Positions 30,501 to 44,181 of a DNA stretch of 44,273 nucleotides are shown piece after piece (position 1 is the first letter of the stretch; the number at the start of each line of letters is the position of its first letter). The stretch is from Clostridia bacterium (GTDB lineage Bacteria; Bacillota; Clostridia; Christensenellales; CAG-138). A program made the position numbers and the translations under genes. The stretch is from positions 1 to 44,273 of the forward strand of contig JAFPWD010000005.1 of NCBI GenBank assembly GCA_017395105.1, written 5' to 3'. Under the pieces are notes generated by a model. The model saw only the letters and a program-made list of their open reading frames with translations, did not search any database and was not told where the DNA came from.

Positions 30501-30550
30501 GCTATAGAAGCTGTCTCGAGCCGCTTTATCGTGAATAACAAATCAAAACC

Positions 30551-30592
30551 GAGAGCCGCAGGATAGAAACCTTGCGGCTCTCGCTCGTTTTG
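30551..30592 (+). terminator. Terminator of sdpR-sdpI
   Basis: GAGAGCCGCA.GG pairs with CC.TTGCGGCTCTC (30551-30562 with 30570-30582), followed by GCTCGTTTTG. Confidence 0.75.
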
Positions 30593-30710
30593 AGCTGATG
30601 CATGCGTTCGGCCCGGCTTAGTCTATGACCTCGCAGCGCGGAATTATAGGTGATAAGACTGCTTGCAGTTAAGATATTTTCACATAAGAAAAAATAATCG
30701 GTGAATAACA

Positions 30711-30739
30711 TTGCATATCTTGACTTTTTGTGCTATAAT
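30711..30739 (+). promoter_or_regulatory. Promoter of the PHP-helicase-topoisomerase operon
   Basis: TTGCAT (30711-30716), a 17-bp spacer ending TGC, then TATAAT (30734-30739), an extended -10. 24 bp before the PHP start codon. Between this and sdpI nothing else is seen except the terminator. Confidence 0.75.
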
Positions 30740-30763
30740 ACAATTTCAATCGGAGGACGAGAT

Positions 30764-31564
30764 ATGATCGACTATCACGTACACACCTGCTTTTCGGGCG
30801 ATTCTATGGCTTTACCGAGCGAAATGCTCGATTCTGCCGCCCGGCTCGGCATCGAGGAGATATGCTTCACCGATCACGTAGATTTTGACAATCCCGGGAA
30901 TAATTTTGAACCCGCCGATCTTGCCGCAAGGCACGAATGCCTGAAGGCATTCGGCGGATGCTATCGCGGCGTTCGCATTCGCGAGGGCGTTGAGATCAGC
31001 ATGGCGCCATCGGATGCTTGTTTTAAAAAAACAAAGGCATATCTTGCGGCATTTCAGCCCGATTTTATCATAGGCTCGCAGCACGTAGTAAACGGCGTGG
31101 ACGTGTACTATCCGGAGTACCATCAGGGAAAAACAAAGGAAGATGCGTATCTTGCCTACCTTGAAACCATCGCGGCATCGCTCGAAAAATTCGATTTTTT
31201 CAGCGTGCTCGGCCACTATGATTTTGTTGCCAAGTTTGCACCCTATCCCGACAGAAGTATGAAAAGCGACCTTTCGCCGCTGATCCGCAGCGCGTTTGAG
31301 CGCATTTTTAAATCCGTTATCTCGATGGGCAAGGGTATCGAGATAAACACCGCGGCTTGGAGGGACGATCCGCGCTGGGGGCTCGACGTTCTCAAGCTCT
31401 ACCGCGAGCTCGGAGGTGAATTCGTTACCTTCGGCTCGGATGCGCACAGGAGCTTTTTGCTCGGAAACAGGCTCTTTGAAGCGTACGAGCTTGCGCGTGA
31501 AGCGGGAATACCTTATTATGCCGTGTTTGAAAAAATGAAGCCGAGCTTTATTGCGATCGATTGA
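30764..31564 (+). CDS. PHP-domain phosphatase (histidinol-phosphatase HisJ type)
   Basis: 266 aa. Polymerase-and-histidinol-phosphatase fold: IDYHVHTCFSGDS (metal His pair), EICFTDHVDF, EGVEI, IIGSQHVV, LGHYDFV and TFGSDAHRSFLLG are the metal ligands in order. HisJ-type enzymes hydrolyse histidinol phosphate; no other his genes are here, so another phosphoester is possible. The start at 30764 has GGAGG 8 nt upstream. The helicase gene follows after 34 bp. Confidence 0.88.
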   Translation: MIDYHVHTCFSGDSMALPSEMLDSAARLGIEEICFTDHVDFDNPGNNFEPADLAARHECLKAFGGCYRGVRIREGVEISMAPSDACFKKTKAYLAAFQPDFIIGSQHVVNGVDVYYPEYHQGKTKEDAYLAYLETIAASLEKFDFFSVLGHYDFVAKFAPYPDRSMKSDLSPLIRSAFERIFKSVISMGKGIEINTAAWRDDPRWGLDVLKLYRELGGEFVTFGSDAHRSFLLGNRLFEAYELAREAGIPYYAVFEKMKPSFIAID

Positions 31565-31598
31565 ATAAACCCTTACGGCGGTTACTGAAGAGGCAGCA

Positions 31599-36819
<5,221 letters not shown>

Positions 36820-36858
36820 ACAACACAAATCTAAATAATAATTAACAGCAATTTAAAT

Positions 36859-36886
36859 GAGGAAGCTGATTATGGCTTCCTCTTAA
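36859..36886 (+). terminator. Terminator after the topoisomerase B gene
   Basis: GAGGAAGC (36859-36866) pairs with GCTTCCTC (36875-36882); a short T-run follows. Confidence 0.6.
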
Positions 36887-36945
36887 TGCGTGAAATAATA
36901 TTAAGCTTCCGATGGCGAAATGCCGTTTTCAGAAAGCTGTCATTT

Positions 36946-37848
36946 TTACTTCCATCTACCAATAACAGAATAGTTTGCCGTTACATCGATTCCTCGAATT
37001 TCAACCGCATTGCAAATATATTGATTTCCGGGATTGTTTTTGGAATATGTCGAGTAGTTATTGAGCGCCCATCCATTTCCGTGAGTCGCCTGTAGAGTAA
37101 CGTTGACGGAGGGATACTCTGCAAAAGCAAACGGATAATTATCCGGCGCATCAAGCACCTGAAAGTAAACATTTCCCCAAGGCTTGACAATATTGACACC
37201 GTTATGCTGTTTTCTTCCCCAGCATTCAGCCACTCCGGATGACCACTTTCTCCAGCTCCACATTCCTGCAGAGCCGGTTTCTATCACTTTGTCATCATTG
37301 GTGGACGAGGATAATAACGTATTAACCCTGCTGGCTATTTCGGGATGCCTGTTGTAAAGGTAATCTCCCGGGCAAGCCTTGCTGTCGAACCACCGATGAA
37401 CGGTCATCACCGCTTCGCCGTTCTTAGGTTCATAGTTAAGCGTTCTATCCTTGTCACCAAACCAAATCAGTTTAGTGATGCCGTTGCGTTTGCAAATGTC
37501 GGAAACAAGGACAATGAGCTTTTCGTATGCTGCATCAGTTACAGCATAGGGGTGATAGGCTTCCGAGGCCACTTCAATATTAACTGCTCTATGGTCATTG
37601 GAACCATTGCTGGAACACCACGCGCGGTCTTTTTCTTCGACATACATTCCAACTCTGCCATCAGGTCCGATGCCATAATTTGAAGATGCTTTTTTTGACG
37701 GTTCATGGAACATCGCACCAAGCGCTTCCACACTAACCTTACCGGCAGTACAATGAATAGTAATCCTGTCAATCTTATTGTTGCGCGGAACTGTTTTGTT
37801 AGGCGAAATTTGGGTATAGCCAACAAGAGGACTGTTTGAATATGCCAT
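36946..37848 (-). CDS. N-acetylmuramoyl-L-alanine amidase, phage-endolysin-like
   Basis: 300 aa. An Amidase_2/PGRP domain covers about residues 1-185: RITIHCTAG (first zinc His), NYGIGPDGRVGMYVEE, NDHRAVNIEVAS, MTVHRWFDSKACPGDYL (second zinc His and Cys/Asp region). It would cut the amide between muramic acid and L-Ala of peptidoglycan. There is no signal peptide, typical of phage endolysins needing a holin. The last 110 residues (WSWRKWSSGVAECWGRK...NAVEIRGIDV) resemble a phage tail-fibre C-terminal module rather than a usual wall-binding domain. AT-rich compared with its neighbours. It overlaps the upstream 46-aa ORF by 1 nt. No other phage structural gene is present. Confidence 0.85.
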   Translation of the reverse strand: MAYSNSPLVGYTQISPNKTVPRNNKIDRITIHCTAGKVSVEALGAMFHEPSKKASSNYGIGPDGRVGMYVEEKDRAWCSSNGSNDHRAVNIEVASEAYHPYAVTDAAYEKLIVLVSDICKRNGITKLIWFGDKDRTLNYEPKNGEAVMTVHRWFDSKACPGDYLYNRHPEIASRVNTLLSSSTNDDKVIETGSAGMWSWRKWSSGVAECWGRKQHNGVNIVKPWGNVYFQVLDAPDNYPFAFAEYPSVNVTLQATHGNGWALNNYSTYSKNNPGNQYICNAVEIRGIDVTANYSVIGRWK

Positions 37849-37988
37849 TATTCATCCTCCCCCTTTCCATTTGATAGCTCAGCAAGAGTTTCCTCGGTAA
37901 TCTCCACACCGAATTCTTCTTTCCACTTTTCGATTTCTACTGAAATTTCAGATTTGTCTCTTTCTCTGATAACCTTAGTCTCTGTCAT
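37848..37988 (-). CDS. 46-aa hypothetical protein translated together with the lysin
   Basis: ATG 37988, TAA 37850-37848 overlapping the amidase ATG (TAATG). AGGAG lies 6 nt upstream of the start. The peptide starts MTETKVIRERDKSEISVEIE and ends GKGEDE; it is soluble, highly charged and probably helical. Short acidic ORFs of this size are common next to phage tail and lysis genes, but no family was recognised. The tight overlap indicates that lysin translation is coupled to it. Confidence 0.65.
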   Translation of the reverse strand: MTETKVIRERDKSEISVEIEKWKEEFGVEITEETLAELSNGKGEDE

Positions 37989-38149
37989 AAGTATCTCCTA
38001 TCTATGTGATATTTGGGCGTAATAGCTAAAAGCTATGAAATCCAACAGCTTCTTTTTGCAACCGAGAGAATATACTATCAAATCATTTTATATTTCACAT
38101 CCTTTCATGCAATAATGAGAGTTGGGCGGTTTGCTCATCTCTAGCAATA

Positions 38150-38178
38150 ATTATAGTCTTTTTAACGACTATTGTCAA
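38150..38178 (-). promoter_or_regulatory. Promoter of the lysin cassette with inverted repeat
   Basis: Consensus TTGACA (38178-38173), 17 bp, TATAAT (38155-38150). ATAGTC (38153-38158) and GACTAT (38167-38172) form an inverted repeat inside the spacer, a likely operator. The leader to 37988 is about 155 nt and includes a small hairpin, ATAGCT-aaa-AGCTAT (38022-38036). Confidence 0.7.
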
Positions 38179-38200
38179 GAAAAAGAACATAAAATAAAAT
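38172..38200 (+). promoter_or_regulatory. Promoter of the XRE regulator, overlapping the lysin promoter
   Basis: TTGTCA (38172-38177), 17 bp, TAAAAT (38195-38200). Its -35 shares bases with the -35 of the divergent lysin promoter, so one bound repressor could control both. Confidence 0.6.
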
Positions 38201-38231
38201 CAAATATATGGATTTAAAGGAGGAACGGCAA

Positions 38232-38450
38232 ATGATCTCATACGAGCCCTTTTGGAATACTTTGCGTTCCTCTGCGGAATCCACTTATACTTTAATTAAC
38301 AAATATCGCATTTCAAGCTCAACGATAGATAAGCTTAGAAAGAACAAGCCTGTCAACACCACTACCATAAACGATATTTGCAGGATACTTAATTGCAGGG
38401 TAGAGGATGTGATGCTGTACGTTCCGTCTGACGAAGATCAGATTCTATAA
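38232..38450 (+). CDS. XRE/Cro-type helix-turn-helix regulator
   Basis: 72 aa. YEPFWNTLRSSAESTYTLINKYRISSSTIDKLRKNKPVNTTTINDICRILNCRVEDVM matches the compact Cro/C1-type HTH domain (HTH_26-like) common in phages and ICEs. The start at 38232 has GGAGG 8 nt upstream; an in-frame ATG at 38208 has none. It is divergent from the lysin cassette with overlapping promoters, suggesting it represses the lysin genes and possibly itself. AT-rich, so probably acquired with the cassette. Confidence 0.85.
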   Translation: MISYEPFWNTLRSSAESTYTLINKYRISSSTIDKLRKNKPVNTTTINDICRILNCRVEDVMLYVPSDEDQIL

Positions 38451-38565
38451 ATGCACACGCACTGATTAGACTTTTTTATCAATTTGATTGCCAATTGTTT
38501 GCTTTCGTGATATATTGGTATTAATGGCTAATACTCTATATTCGATGAGGTAAACTACAAACGAT

Positions 38566-40083
38566 ATGAAATGCTTGAATAATAACGATACCTTGTTACC
38601 TTCTCGCTCCTCCGGCATACTTCTGCCGGTTTTTTCCCTTCCGTCGCCGCACGGGATAGGCACGCTCGGCAGGGCGGCGTTTGATTTCATCGACTTTCTG
38701 GCGGCGGCGGGGCAGAGGTGCTGGCAGGTTTTGCCGCTGAACCCGACGGGCTTCGGCGATTCGCCGTATTCAAGCTGTTCGGTCTTCGCGGGAAACCCGT
38801 ACTTTATAGACCTCGATACGCTTGCAGCCGAGGGGCTTTTGAAAAAGCGCGAGATAAAAGCCTTCGACTTTGGCAAAGATCCCCGCAGAATCGACTATGA
38901 AAAGCTGTATAAGGGCAGGCTCAAGCTTCTGCGCCTTGCTTTTGAACGTGCGGAGCTTCAAAACGATTCCGATTATTCGCGCTTCGTTTCGGAAAACGAA
39001 GCATGGCTTTCGGACTACGCGCTGTTTATGGCGCTTAAATCGCATTTTGATATGAAGCTTTGGCAGGCTTGGGACGATGCGGGCGCAAGGCTGCGCAGAT
39101 CTGCCGCGCTCAAAAAGTACGAATCCAAGCTTCAAAGCGAGATAAAATTCCATAAGTTTTTGCAATACATTTTCTATTCCCAATGGGAAAAGGTCAAGTC
39201 ATACGCAAATTCGCGTGCTATCTTCATCATCGGCGATCTGCCGATCTACTGTGCGCTCGATTCGGCGGATTGCTGGGCAAACAAGGCGCAGTTTCAGCTT
39301 GATAAGGACTGCAGACCAACGCTCGTTGCGGGAGTGCCTCCGGATGCGTTCACCGAGGACGGTCAGCTTTGGGGCAATCCCTTATACGATTGGGAAAGGA
39401 TGAAGAAAAGCGGGTTTGCTTGGTGGATGCGCCGCATAGAGAATGCCGAAAAGCTCTATGATGCTGTTCGCATCGATCATTTCCGTGCTCTGGAAAGCTA
39501 CTGGGCGGTGCCTGCTTCGGACGATACCGCGCGAAATGGGCATTGGGTGAAGGGCCCGGGTATCGGCTTTATAAATGCAATAAAAAAACGCTTCCCGAAG
39601 CTTCCGTTCATCGCCGAGGATCTCGGCTTTTTGACCGAGGAAGTCCACGCGCTGCGCCGCGAATCGGGCTGGCTGGGCATGAAGGTGCTTGAATTTGCAT
39701 TCGATCCCTCGGGCAAGAGCGATTATCTGCCGCATAACTACGATAAAAACTGCACCTGCTACACGGGAACGCACGACAACGCGCCGCTTTTGCTCTATCT
39801 TGAGCAGGCAAGCGAAGCCGAGCGGGCATTTATAGCAAAATATCTCGGCATAAAAACCAAAAATGCAAAACAGCTTGCCGAAGCCATACTTCGCGCGGGG
39901 CTTGTTTCGACCGCAAATCTCTTTATTGCACAGATGCAGGACTGGCTGAACCTTTCCGAAGGCTCTCGCATAAATATGCCCGGAACGAGCGAGGGCAACT
40001 GGCAATGGCGCATGAAACGCGGCGAAGCAAGCGAAAAGCTTGCCGCGCGCATTCGCGAGCTGACCGAGCTTTACGGCAGATAA
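38566..40083 (+). CDS. malQ: 4-alpha-glucanotransferase (amylomaltase)
   Basis: 505 aa GH77 enzyme. It transfers alpha-1,4-glucan segments between maltooligosaccharides, releasing glucose, in maltose, starch or glycogen use. Signature blocks: SGILLPVFSLPSPHGIGTLG, VLPLNPTGFGDSPYSSCS, YDAVRIDHFRALESYW (nucleophile Asp), AEDLGFLT (acid/base Glu) and YTGTHDN (stabilising Asp). Length is typical. The RBS is weak (GAGG 14 nt before ATG), so the start could be slightly different. The phosphotransferase gene follows after 10 bp. Confidence 0.95.
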   Translation: MKCLNNNDTLLPSRSSGILLPVFSLPSPHGIGTLGRAAFDFIDFLAAAGQRCWQVLPLNPTGFGDSPYSSCSVFAGNPYFIDLDTLAAEGLLKKREIKAFDFGKDPRRIDYEKLYKGRLKLLRLAFERAELQNDSDYSRFVSENEAWLSDYALFMALKSHFDMKLWQAWDDAGARLRRSAALKKYESKLQSEIKFHKFLQYIFYSQWEKVKSYANSRAIFIIGDLPIYCALDSADCWANKAQFQLDKDCRPTLVAGVPPDAFTEDGQLWGNPLYDWERMKKSGFAWWMRRIENAEKLYDAVRIDHFRALESYWAVPASDDTARNGHWVKGPGIGFINAIKKRFPKLPFIAEDLGFLTEEVHALRRESGWLGMKVLEFAFDPSGKSDYLPHNYDKNCTCYTGTHDNAPLLLYLEQASEAERAFIAKYLGIKTKNAKQLAEAILRAGLVSTANLFIAQMQDWLNLSEGSRINMPGTSEGNWQWRMKRGEASEKLAARIRELTELYGR

Positions 40084-40093
40084 CGGAGAAACT

Positions 40094-40948
40094 ATGCAGC
40101 ATCCCGAAAAATGGCGCGAAACGGTCGATCCGTTTTCGCTTCCTTATAAGCAATTCGAGTTAAAGCGTATCCTCGGATACCCGCACGCCGGAAACGACGT
40201 GTTCCAGGCCGAGGGCATCTATCGCGGCGAAACCGTCCGCGCCTATATCAAGGCGGCGCGGCAGAACGGTGCGAATATCGAAAACGAGGTTTTTATACTG
40301 TCCCGGCTCGATTCCCCGATCTTCCCCAAGGTGATAGACTTCGGCTTTGATGGCATTCCTTTTTCTGTAACGCTCGAGCTTACGGGCGAAAGGCTCTCAA
40401 ACATAGTCGGCGATAATGCCGATATGCGCTCAATGCGCTATCTTTTTGAGTACGGAAGAAGCCTTGCAGAGCTGCACAGCTTGAAAATCAACGAAGCAAA
40501 ACCGGTTGCCGACAGGCGTTTCTTTCACGCACCGAGCGCGGAGCTGCTTTCAAAGCTCGGTCTTTCAAGCTTGCAAACTCTTTTTGAAAAAGAGCTCCCA
40601 AATGCCACAAAATGCTTTTGCCACGGCGATTTTCATTACGCGAATATCCTTTGGAAGGATGGTCATATAAGCGGCATCCTCGATTTCGAGCTTTCGGGCA
40701 TCGGAAACCGCGATTTCGATATCGCTTGGGCGATCTTCCGCCGTCCGGGTCAGAGGTTTATGAAAACCGATGATGAGATAAGTGAATTCCTGCGCGGCTA
40801 TTCGGAAATGGGTAAATATGACGAGCACGTCGTTCGCCGCTATATGGCTCAATGCTATATACATTTTCTTGAGTTCTGCGCGGACGATCAAGAATACTGC
40901 GCGTTCGCAAGAGCGTGGCTGAACTCTTATGCCGCCGCGCTTCTATAA
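40094..40948 (+). CDS. APH-fold phosphotransferase family protein
   Basis: 284 aa. Aminoglycoside-phosphotransferase/choline-kinase-like fold: IENEVFILSRL, CFCHGDFHYANILW (catalytic loop) and ISGILDFELSGIG (Mg-binding Asp). Real substrates in this superfamily range from sugars and choline to antibiotics; none can be assigned. RBS CGGAG 6 nt before ATG, 10 bp after malQ, so the two are cotranscribed, which makes a sugar or small-metabolite kinase more likely than drug resistance (inference). It ends 6 bp from the convergent symporter gene with no visible terminator. Confidence 0.85.
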   Translation: MQHPEKWRETVDPFSLPYKQFELKRILGYPHAGNDVFQAEGIYRGETVRAYIKAARQNGANIENEVFILSRLDSPIFPKVIDFGFDGIPFSVTLELTGERLSNIVGDNADMRSMRYLFEYGRSLAELHSLKINEAKPVADRRFFHAPSAELLSKLGLSSLQTLFEKELPNATKCFCHGDFHYANILWKDGHISGILDFELSGIGNRDFDIAWAIFRRPGQRFMKTDDEISEFLRGYSEMGKYDEHVVRRYMAQCYIHFLEFCADDQEYCAFARAWLNSYAAALL

Positions 40949-40954
40949 AACAGG

Positions 40955-42337
40955 TTATTCATAGAATCCTATCTCTTTTTTGACCTCCTTTGAAAGCATC
41001 AAAAGCGCAAGAATATTCGGCGCCGCCATAAGAAAATTGAATATTTCGCCGCATTTCCAAGCGATATCCACGCGAACGAATGCACCGAGCGCCGTAAGCA
41101 GCGTAAACAGAACGCAGAACGGCGTTTTCGCTTTTTCGCCGAAAAGATATTTCGCCGCCGAAAGCCCGTAGACAGACCATCCGATTATCGAAGTGTAGGC
41201 AAAAAGCAGCAGTGAAACCGAAAGAAACACGCTTGCCGCTCTTTCCCCGAGCACGCTTGAAAAAGCCGAAAGCGCGATGCTCGTTCCGGAAACGGAAGGA
41301 TCGCGCGGCAAATTAACCCCGCTTGAAAGCACTACGAGCGCCGTAAGAGTACACATAACGAGCGTATCGGCGAAAACCTCGAAAATACCGTACAAGCCCT
41401 GCCGGACGGCTGAATCTGTCTGTGCCGAGGCATGAGCCATGGCCGATGTGCCAACTCCAGCTTCATTGGAATAAACGCCCCTTGAGATGCCAACTCGCAT
41501 CGCCTTTGAAACGCATAAGCCGCAAAAGCCGCCGCCGATCTGTCGAAACCCGAACGCTTCTTTAAATATCCTAACGAGGCTTGGAAGTATGTTTGCTCGA
41601 AACTTAAACAGCATCGCTGAGCATATCGCAATATAGCCAAGTGCCATGAACGGCACAAGAAGTGAGGATATTCTTCCGATGCGTTTTGCTCCGCCGATAA
41701 CAACGATTCCTGTCAGCGCAGCGCATACAAGACCGGAGGCAGCAAAGACTGCTATATCGGAAATTTTGAGATCGAATGCTAAAAGCAAATCCGATGCGCT
41801 TCTTGCAACCGTGTTTGACTGAACAAGCGGAGTTCCGAATGAGGAAGAAAGCAGCGTAAACGCGGCGTATGAGATAGCGAGCGGCTTTGCAAAGCGGGAT
41901 ATGGCAGAGAAACGCTTTTTATTACCTATTCCGCGCTCAATATAGCTCATCGGTCCTCCCGAATACTCGCCGTTCCGTTTTTCACGGTATTTGAGAGCAA
42001 GCACGATCTCGGAAAGCTTCAAAGCCATTCCGAACACCGCCGCAAGCCACATGTAGAAAACAGCGCCCGCGCCGCCAATTGCGATAGCGCTTGCCGTTCC
42101 CGCTATGTTTGCCGTGCCGATCGAGCCGCCAAGCGCCGAGGCCATGGCCTCAAAAGGTGTGGTGCCGCGCCGATCGCGTTCTGCTTTTCTGCTGATAGAA
42201 ACATTTTTTCCTTCCGAAAAAAGAACGATTTTCAGGCTCTGCTTCAGATGTCCAAACTGAAAACAGCGAAGCTTTGCTGTTTGCACAATGCCGCCCGAAA
42301 GAATAAATATTGAAAATAAGCTTGAAAACACTTCCAT
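40955..42337 (-). CDS. AGCS-family sodium:alanine/amino-acid symporter
   Basis: 460 aa, about ten membrane segments. AGCS signatures: TTPFEAMASALGGSIGTANIAG, GGPMSYIERGIG, GVGTSAMAHASAQTDSAVRQG and NAVEV-like helices. It imports alanine, glycine or a similar amino acid with Na+. The N-terminus is a little shorter than usual: the first helix is followed directly by RCFQFGHL, equivalent to the family's R-FQ-RH block. The start at 42337 has only a distant GGAGGA (22 nt), so the true start is uncertain. Monocistronic, divergent from the sRNA candidate. Confidence 0.9.
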   Translation of the reverse strand: MEVFSSLFSIFILSGGIVQTAKLRCFQFGHLKQSLKIVLFSEGKNVSISRKAERDRRGTTPFEAMASALGGSIGTANIAGTASAIAIGGAGAVFYMWLAAVFGMALKLSEIVLALKYREKRNGEYSGGPMSYIERGIGNKKRFSAISRFAKPLAISYAAFTLLSSSFGTPLVQSNTVARSASDLLLAFDLKISDIAVFAASGLVCAALTGIVVIGGAKRIGRISSLLVPFMALGYIAICSAMLFKFRANILPSLVRIFKEAFGFRQIGGGFCGLCVSKAMRVGISRGVYSNEAGVGTSAMAHASAQTDSAVRQGLYGIFEVFADTLVMCTLTALVVLSSGVNLPRDPSVSGTSIALSAFSSVLGERAASVFLSVSLLLFAYTSIIGWSVYGLSAAKYLFGEKAKTPFCVLFTLLTALGAFVRVDIAWKCGEIFNFLMAAPNILALLMLSKEVKKEIGFYE

Positions 42338-42433
42338 GCTAAAAAACTATGACGGATTCCTCCGATTGATGAAAATATTACACGGTTAAATTGTAACATT
42401 TTTATTAACTTTGCTTTTTTGGCGGAAAAACTG

Positions 42434-42462
42434 TTTACAAACTCTTTTTTTCCTGTTAAAAT
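42434..42462 (+). promoter_or_regulatory. Orphan promoter of the candidate small RNA
   Basis: TTTACA (42434-42439), a 17-bp spacer ending TGT, then TAAAAT (42457-42462), with an extended -10. No ORF follows. Confidence 0.6.
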
Positions 42463-42468
42463 GGAAGC

Positions 42469-42609
42469 ATAGAAGGATTCTGCTTCTAAAAGCGCAAACT
42501 TGTTTTGCCCCCATCTTTTCCGGAGGTCTTTTTAGTTATTTTGCTCCTCCGGTCCATACCTCCTATGCCTCCCCGCTCCTTCCCGAAAGAGCGGGGAGGA
42601 CCTTTTAGG
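42469..42609 (+). ncRNA. Candidate roughly 140-nt small RNA with exposed CCUCC
   Basis: It begins after the orphan promoter and ends at a strong terminator. Predicted elements: AGAAG/CTTCT hairpin near 42471-42487, a 7-bp hairpin CCGGAGG (42520-42526) / CCTCCGG (42546-42552), a single-stranded linker containing ACCTCC (42558-42563), then the terminator. The CCUCC linker is complementary to Shine-Dalgarno sequences. No ORF of useful length is present. It matches no RNA family I know (not T-box, 6S, SRP or tmRNA). asnS downstream has its own promoter. Confidence 0.5.
42568..42606 (+). terminator. Strong terminator of the candidate small RNA
   Basis: Perfect 11-bp stem CCTCCCCGCTC (42568-42578) / GAGCGGGGAGG (42589-42599), 10-nt loop, followed by ACCTTTTAGG. 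Confidence 0.8.
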
Positions 42610-42665
42610 CTCCGATCATCAAGTGAAGATCGAATGAATTATTGAATATATATTAGAAATTAAGC

Positions 42666-42694
42666 TTGCATATCTGGAATAATTGTGCTACAAT
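42666..42694 (+). promoter_or_regulatory. Promoter of asnS
   Basis: TTGCAT (42666-42671), a 17-bp spacer ending TGC, then TACAAT (42689-42694). No T-box consensus (GGGTGGNACCGCG) in the leader. Confidence 0.7.
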
Positions 42695-42725
42695 GAGCGA
42701 ATAATTACCGCAAAAGAGGTGTGAT

Positions 42726-44108
42726 ATGGTTAGATTATTTCAGCTTCAAAACGATCCTAAGGCCTTCGTGGGCAAGATCGAGGTCTCAGGTTGGATAAAA
42801 ACCGCCCGTCAATCCAAAAACGTCGGCTTTATCGCCCTTTCGGACGGCTCCTGCTTCAGAACCGTTCAGGTCGTTTATGAGACCGAGGCGATATCTGCCG
42901 ATGTCGTTCGTCTGCTCGATACAGGTGCGGCGATCACCGTTAAGGGCATTCTTGAGCTTACCCCCGATGCACAGCAGCCCTTTGAGATCAAGGCTGATGA
43001 GATCGTGATAGACGGCGAATGTCCGAACGACTATCCGCTTCAGAAAAAGCGCCACTCGCTCGAGTATCTCAGAACCATACAGCATCTGCGTCCGCGCACG
43101 AACACCTTCCAGGCTGTTTTCCGTGTCCGCAGTGTCGTTGCGCAGGCTATCCACCGTTTCTTCGACGAGCGCGGCTTCCTCTATGTCCACACGCCTATAT
43201 TCACCGGAAGCGATTGCGAGGGCGCGGGCGAGATGTTCAGAGTGACCACGCTTGATATGGACAATCCGCCCAAAACGAAGGACGGCAAGGTGGATTTCTC
43301 CAAGGATTTCTTCGGCAAGAGCTGCAATCTGACCGTCAGCGGTCAGCTTCATGGCGAGGCGTTCGCGCTTGCTTTCCGCGATATCTACACCTTCGGCCCC
43401 ACCTTCCGCGCTGAAAACAGCAACACCGCGCGCCATGCTGCGGAGTTCTGGCAGATCGAGCCCGAAATGGCGTTCTGCGATCTTGCAGGCTATATGGACA
43501 CCGCCGAGGCGATGATCAAATACATCATCAAAACCGTTCTTGAACGTTGCCCCGATGAGATGGAGTTCTTCAACCAGCACTACGATAAGGGTCTGCTTGA
43601 AAGGCTGAACCACGTGCTCAACTCCGACTTCGTTCGCTGCAGCTACACCAAGGCTGTCGATCTTCTGCTCGAATCGGGCAAGGAGTTCCAGTATCCTGTC
43701 TATTGGGGCTGCGATCTCAAAACCGAGCACGAGCGCTATATTTGCGAGCAGGTGTTCAATTCGCCCGTGTTCCTGACCGACTACCCCGCGGAGATCAAGT
43801 CCTTCTATATGCGCCTCAACGACGACGGCAAGACCGTTGCGGCTGCCGATCTTCTCGTGCCCGGCGTGGGTGAGATCATCGGCGGAAGCCAGAGAGAGGA
43901 ACGTTACGATGTGCTCAAGAAAAAGATAGAGGATCTTGGCATGGACATGAGCTACTACGACTGGTATCTTGACCTTCGCAAGTACGGCGGCGTCAAGCAT
44001 GCGGGCTACGGCCTTGGCTTCGAGCGCATCCTTATGTATCTTACCGCTGTTGAAAATATTCGCGATGTTGCGCCATTCCCGCGCACCACGGGCAGCATGG
44101 AGCTGTAA
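42726..44108 (+). CDS. asnS: Asparaginyl-tRNA synthetase
   Basis: 460 aa class IIb synthetase that charges tRNA-Asn. The N-terminal OB fold reads the anticodon ([24 protein letters not shown]-like block at residues 15-45, and [13 protein letters not shown]). The catalytic core has [35 protein letters not shown] (motif 2) and [14 protein letters not shown] (motif 3, ATP Arg). Length is typical. RBS AGAGGTG 5-8 nt before ATG. Monocistronic, with its own promoter; followed by a hairpin that may be its terminator or the end of an IS. Confidence 0.97.
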   Translation: MVRLFQLQNDPKAFVGKIEVSGWIKTARQSKNVGFIALSDGSCFRTVQVVYETEAISADVVRLLDTGAAITVKGILELTPDAQQPFEIKADEIVIDGECPNDYPLQKKRHSLEYLRTIQHLRPRTNTFQAVFRVRSVVAQAIHRFFDERGFLYVHTPIFTGSDCEGAGEMFRVTTLDMDNPPKTKDGKVDFSKDFFGKSCNLTVSGQLHGEAFALAFRDIYTFGPTFRAENSNTARHAAEFWQIEPEMAFCDLAGYMDTAEAMIKYIIKTVLERCPDEMEFFNQHYDKGLLERLNHVLNSDFVRCSYTKAVDLLLESGKEFQYPVYWGCDLKTEHERYICEQVFNSPVFLTDYPAEIKSFYMRLNDDGKTVAAADLLVPGVGEIIGGSQREERYDVLKKKIEDLGMDMSYYDWYLDLRKYGGVKHAGYGLGFERILMYLTAVENIRDVAPFPRTTGSMEL

Positions 44109-44132
44109 GATAGCTAAATTGATTTCATACTT

Positions 44133-44181
44133 GGGGCTGTTGCACAAGCAAGCAAATTGCGTGCAGCAGCCTCTTTCTTTT
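44133..44181 (+). terminator. Hairpin after asnS
   Basis: GGCTGTTGCAC.AA (44135-44147) pairs with TTGCGTGCAGCAGCC (44157-44171) with one G-U and a 2-nt bulge, then TCTTTCTTTTC. It can serve as the asnS terminator. Confidence 0.5.

Noticed and set aside
36900-38560. Complete prophage or ICE
   Set aside because: Only a lysin, a 46-aa ORF and an XRE gene are present; no integrase, portal, terminase, capsid, tail or relaxase gene.
40094-40948. Aminoglycoside resistance gene
   Set aside because: The fold matches the APH superfamily, but the gene follows malQ by 10 bp with host-like codon use; nothing specific to APH resistance enzymes is visible.
42610-42725. T-box riboswitch before asnS
   Set aside because: No T-box consensus and no terminator/antiterminator between the asnS promoter and its start; the upstream terminator belongs to a separate promoter.
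42786-44147. Open frame of 453 codons on the minus strand
   Set aside because: Antisense of asnS, which has all synthetase motifs; no promoter or RBS for the minus frame.
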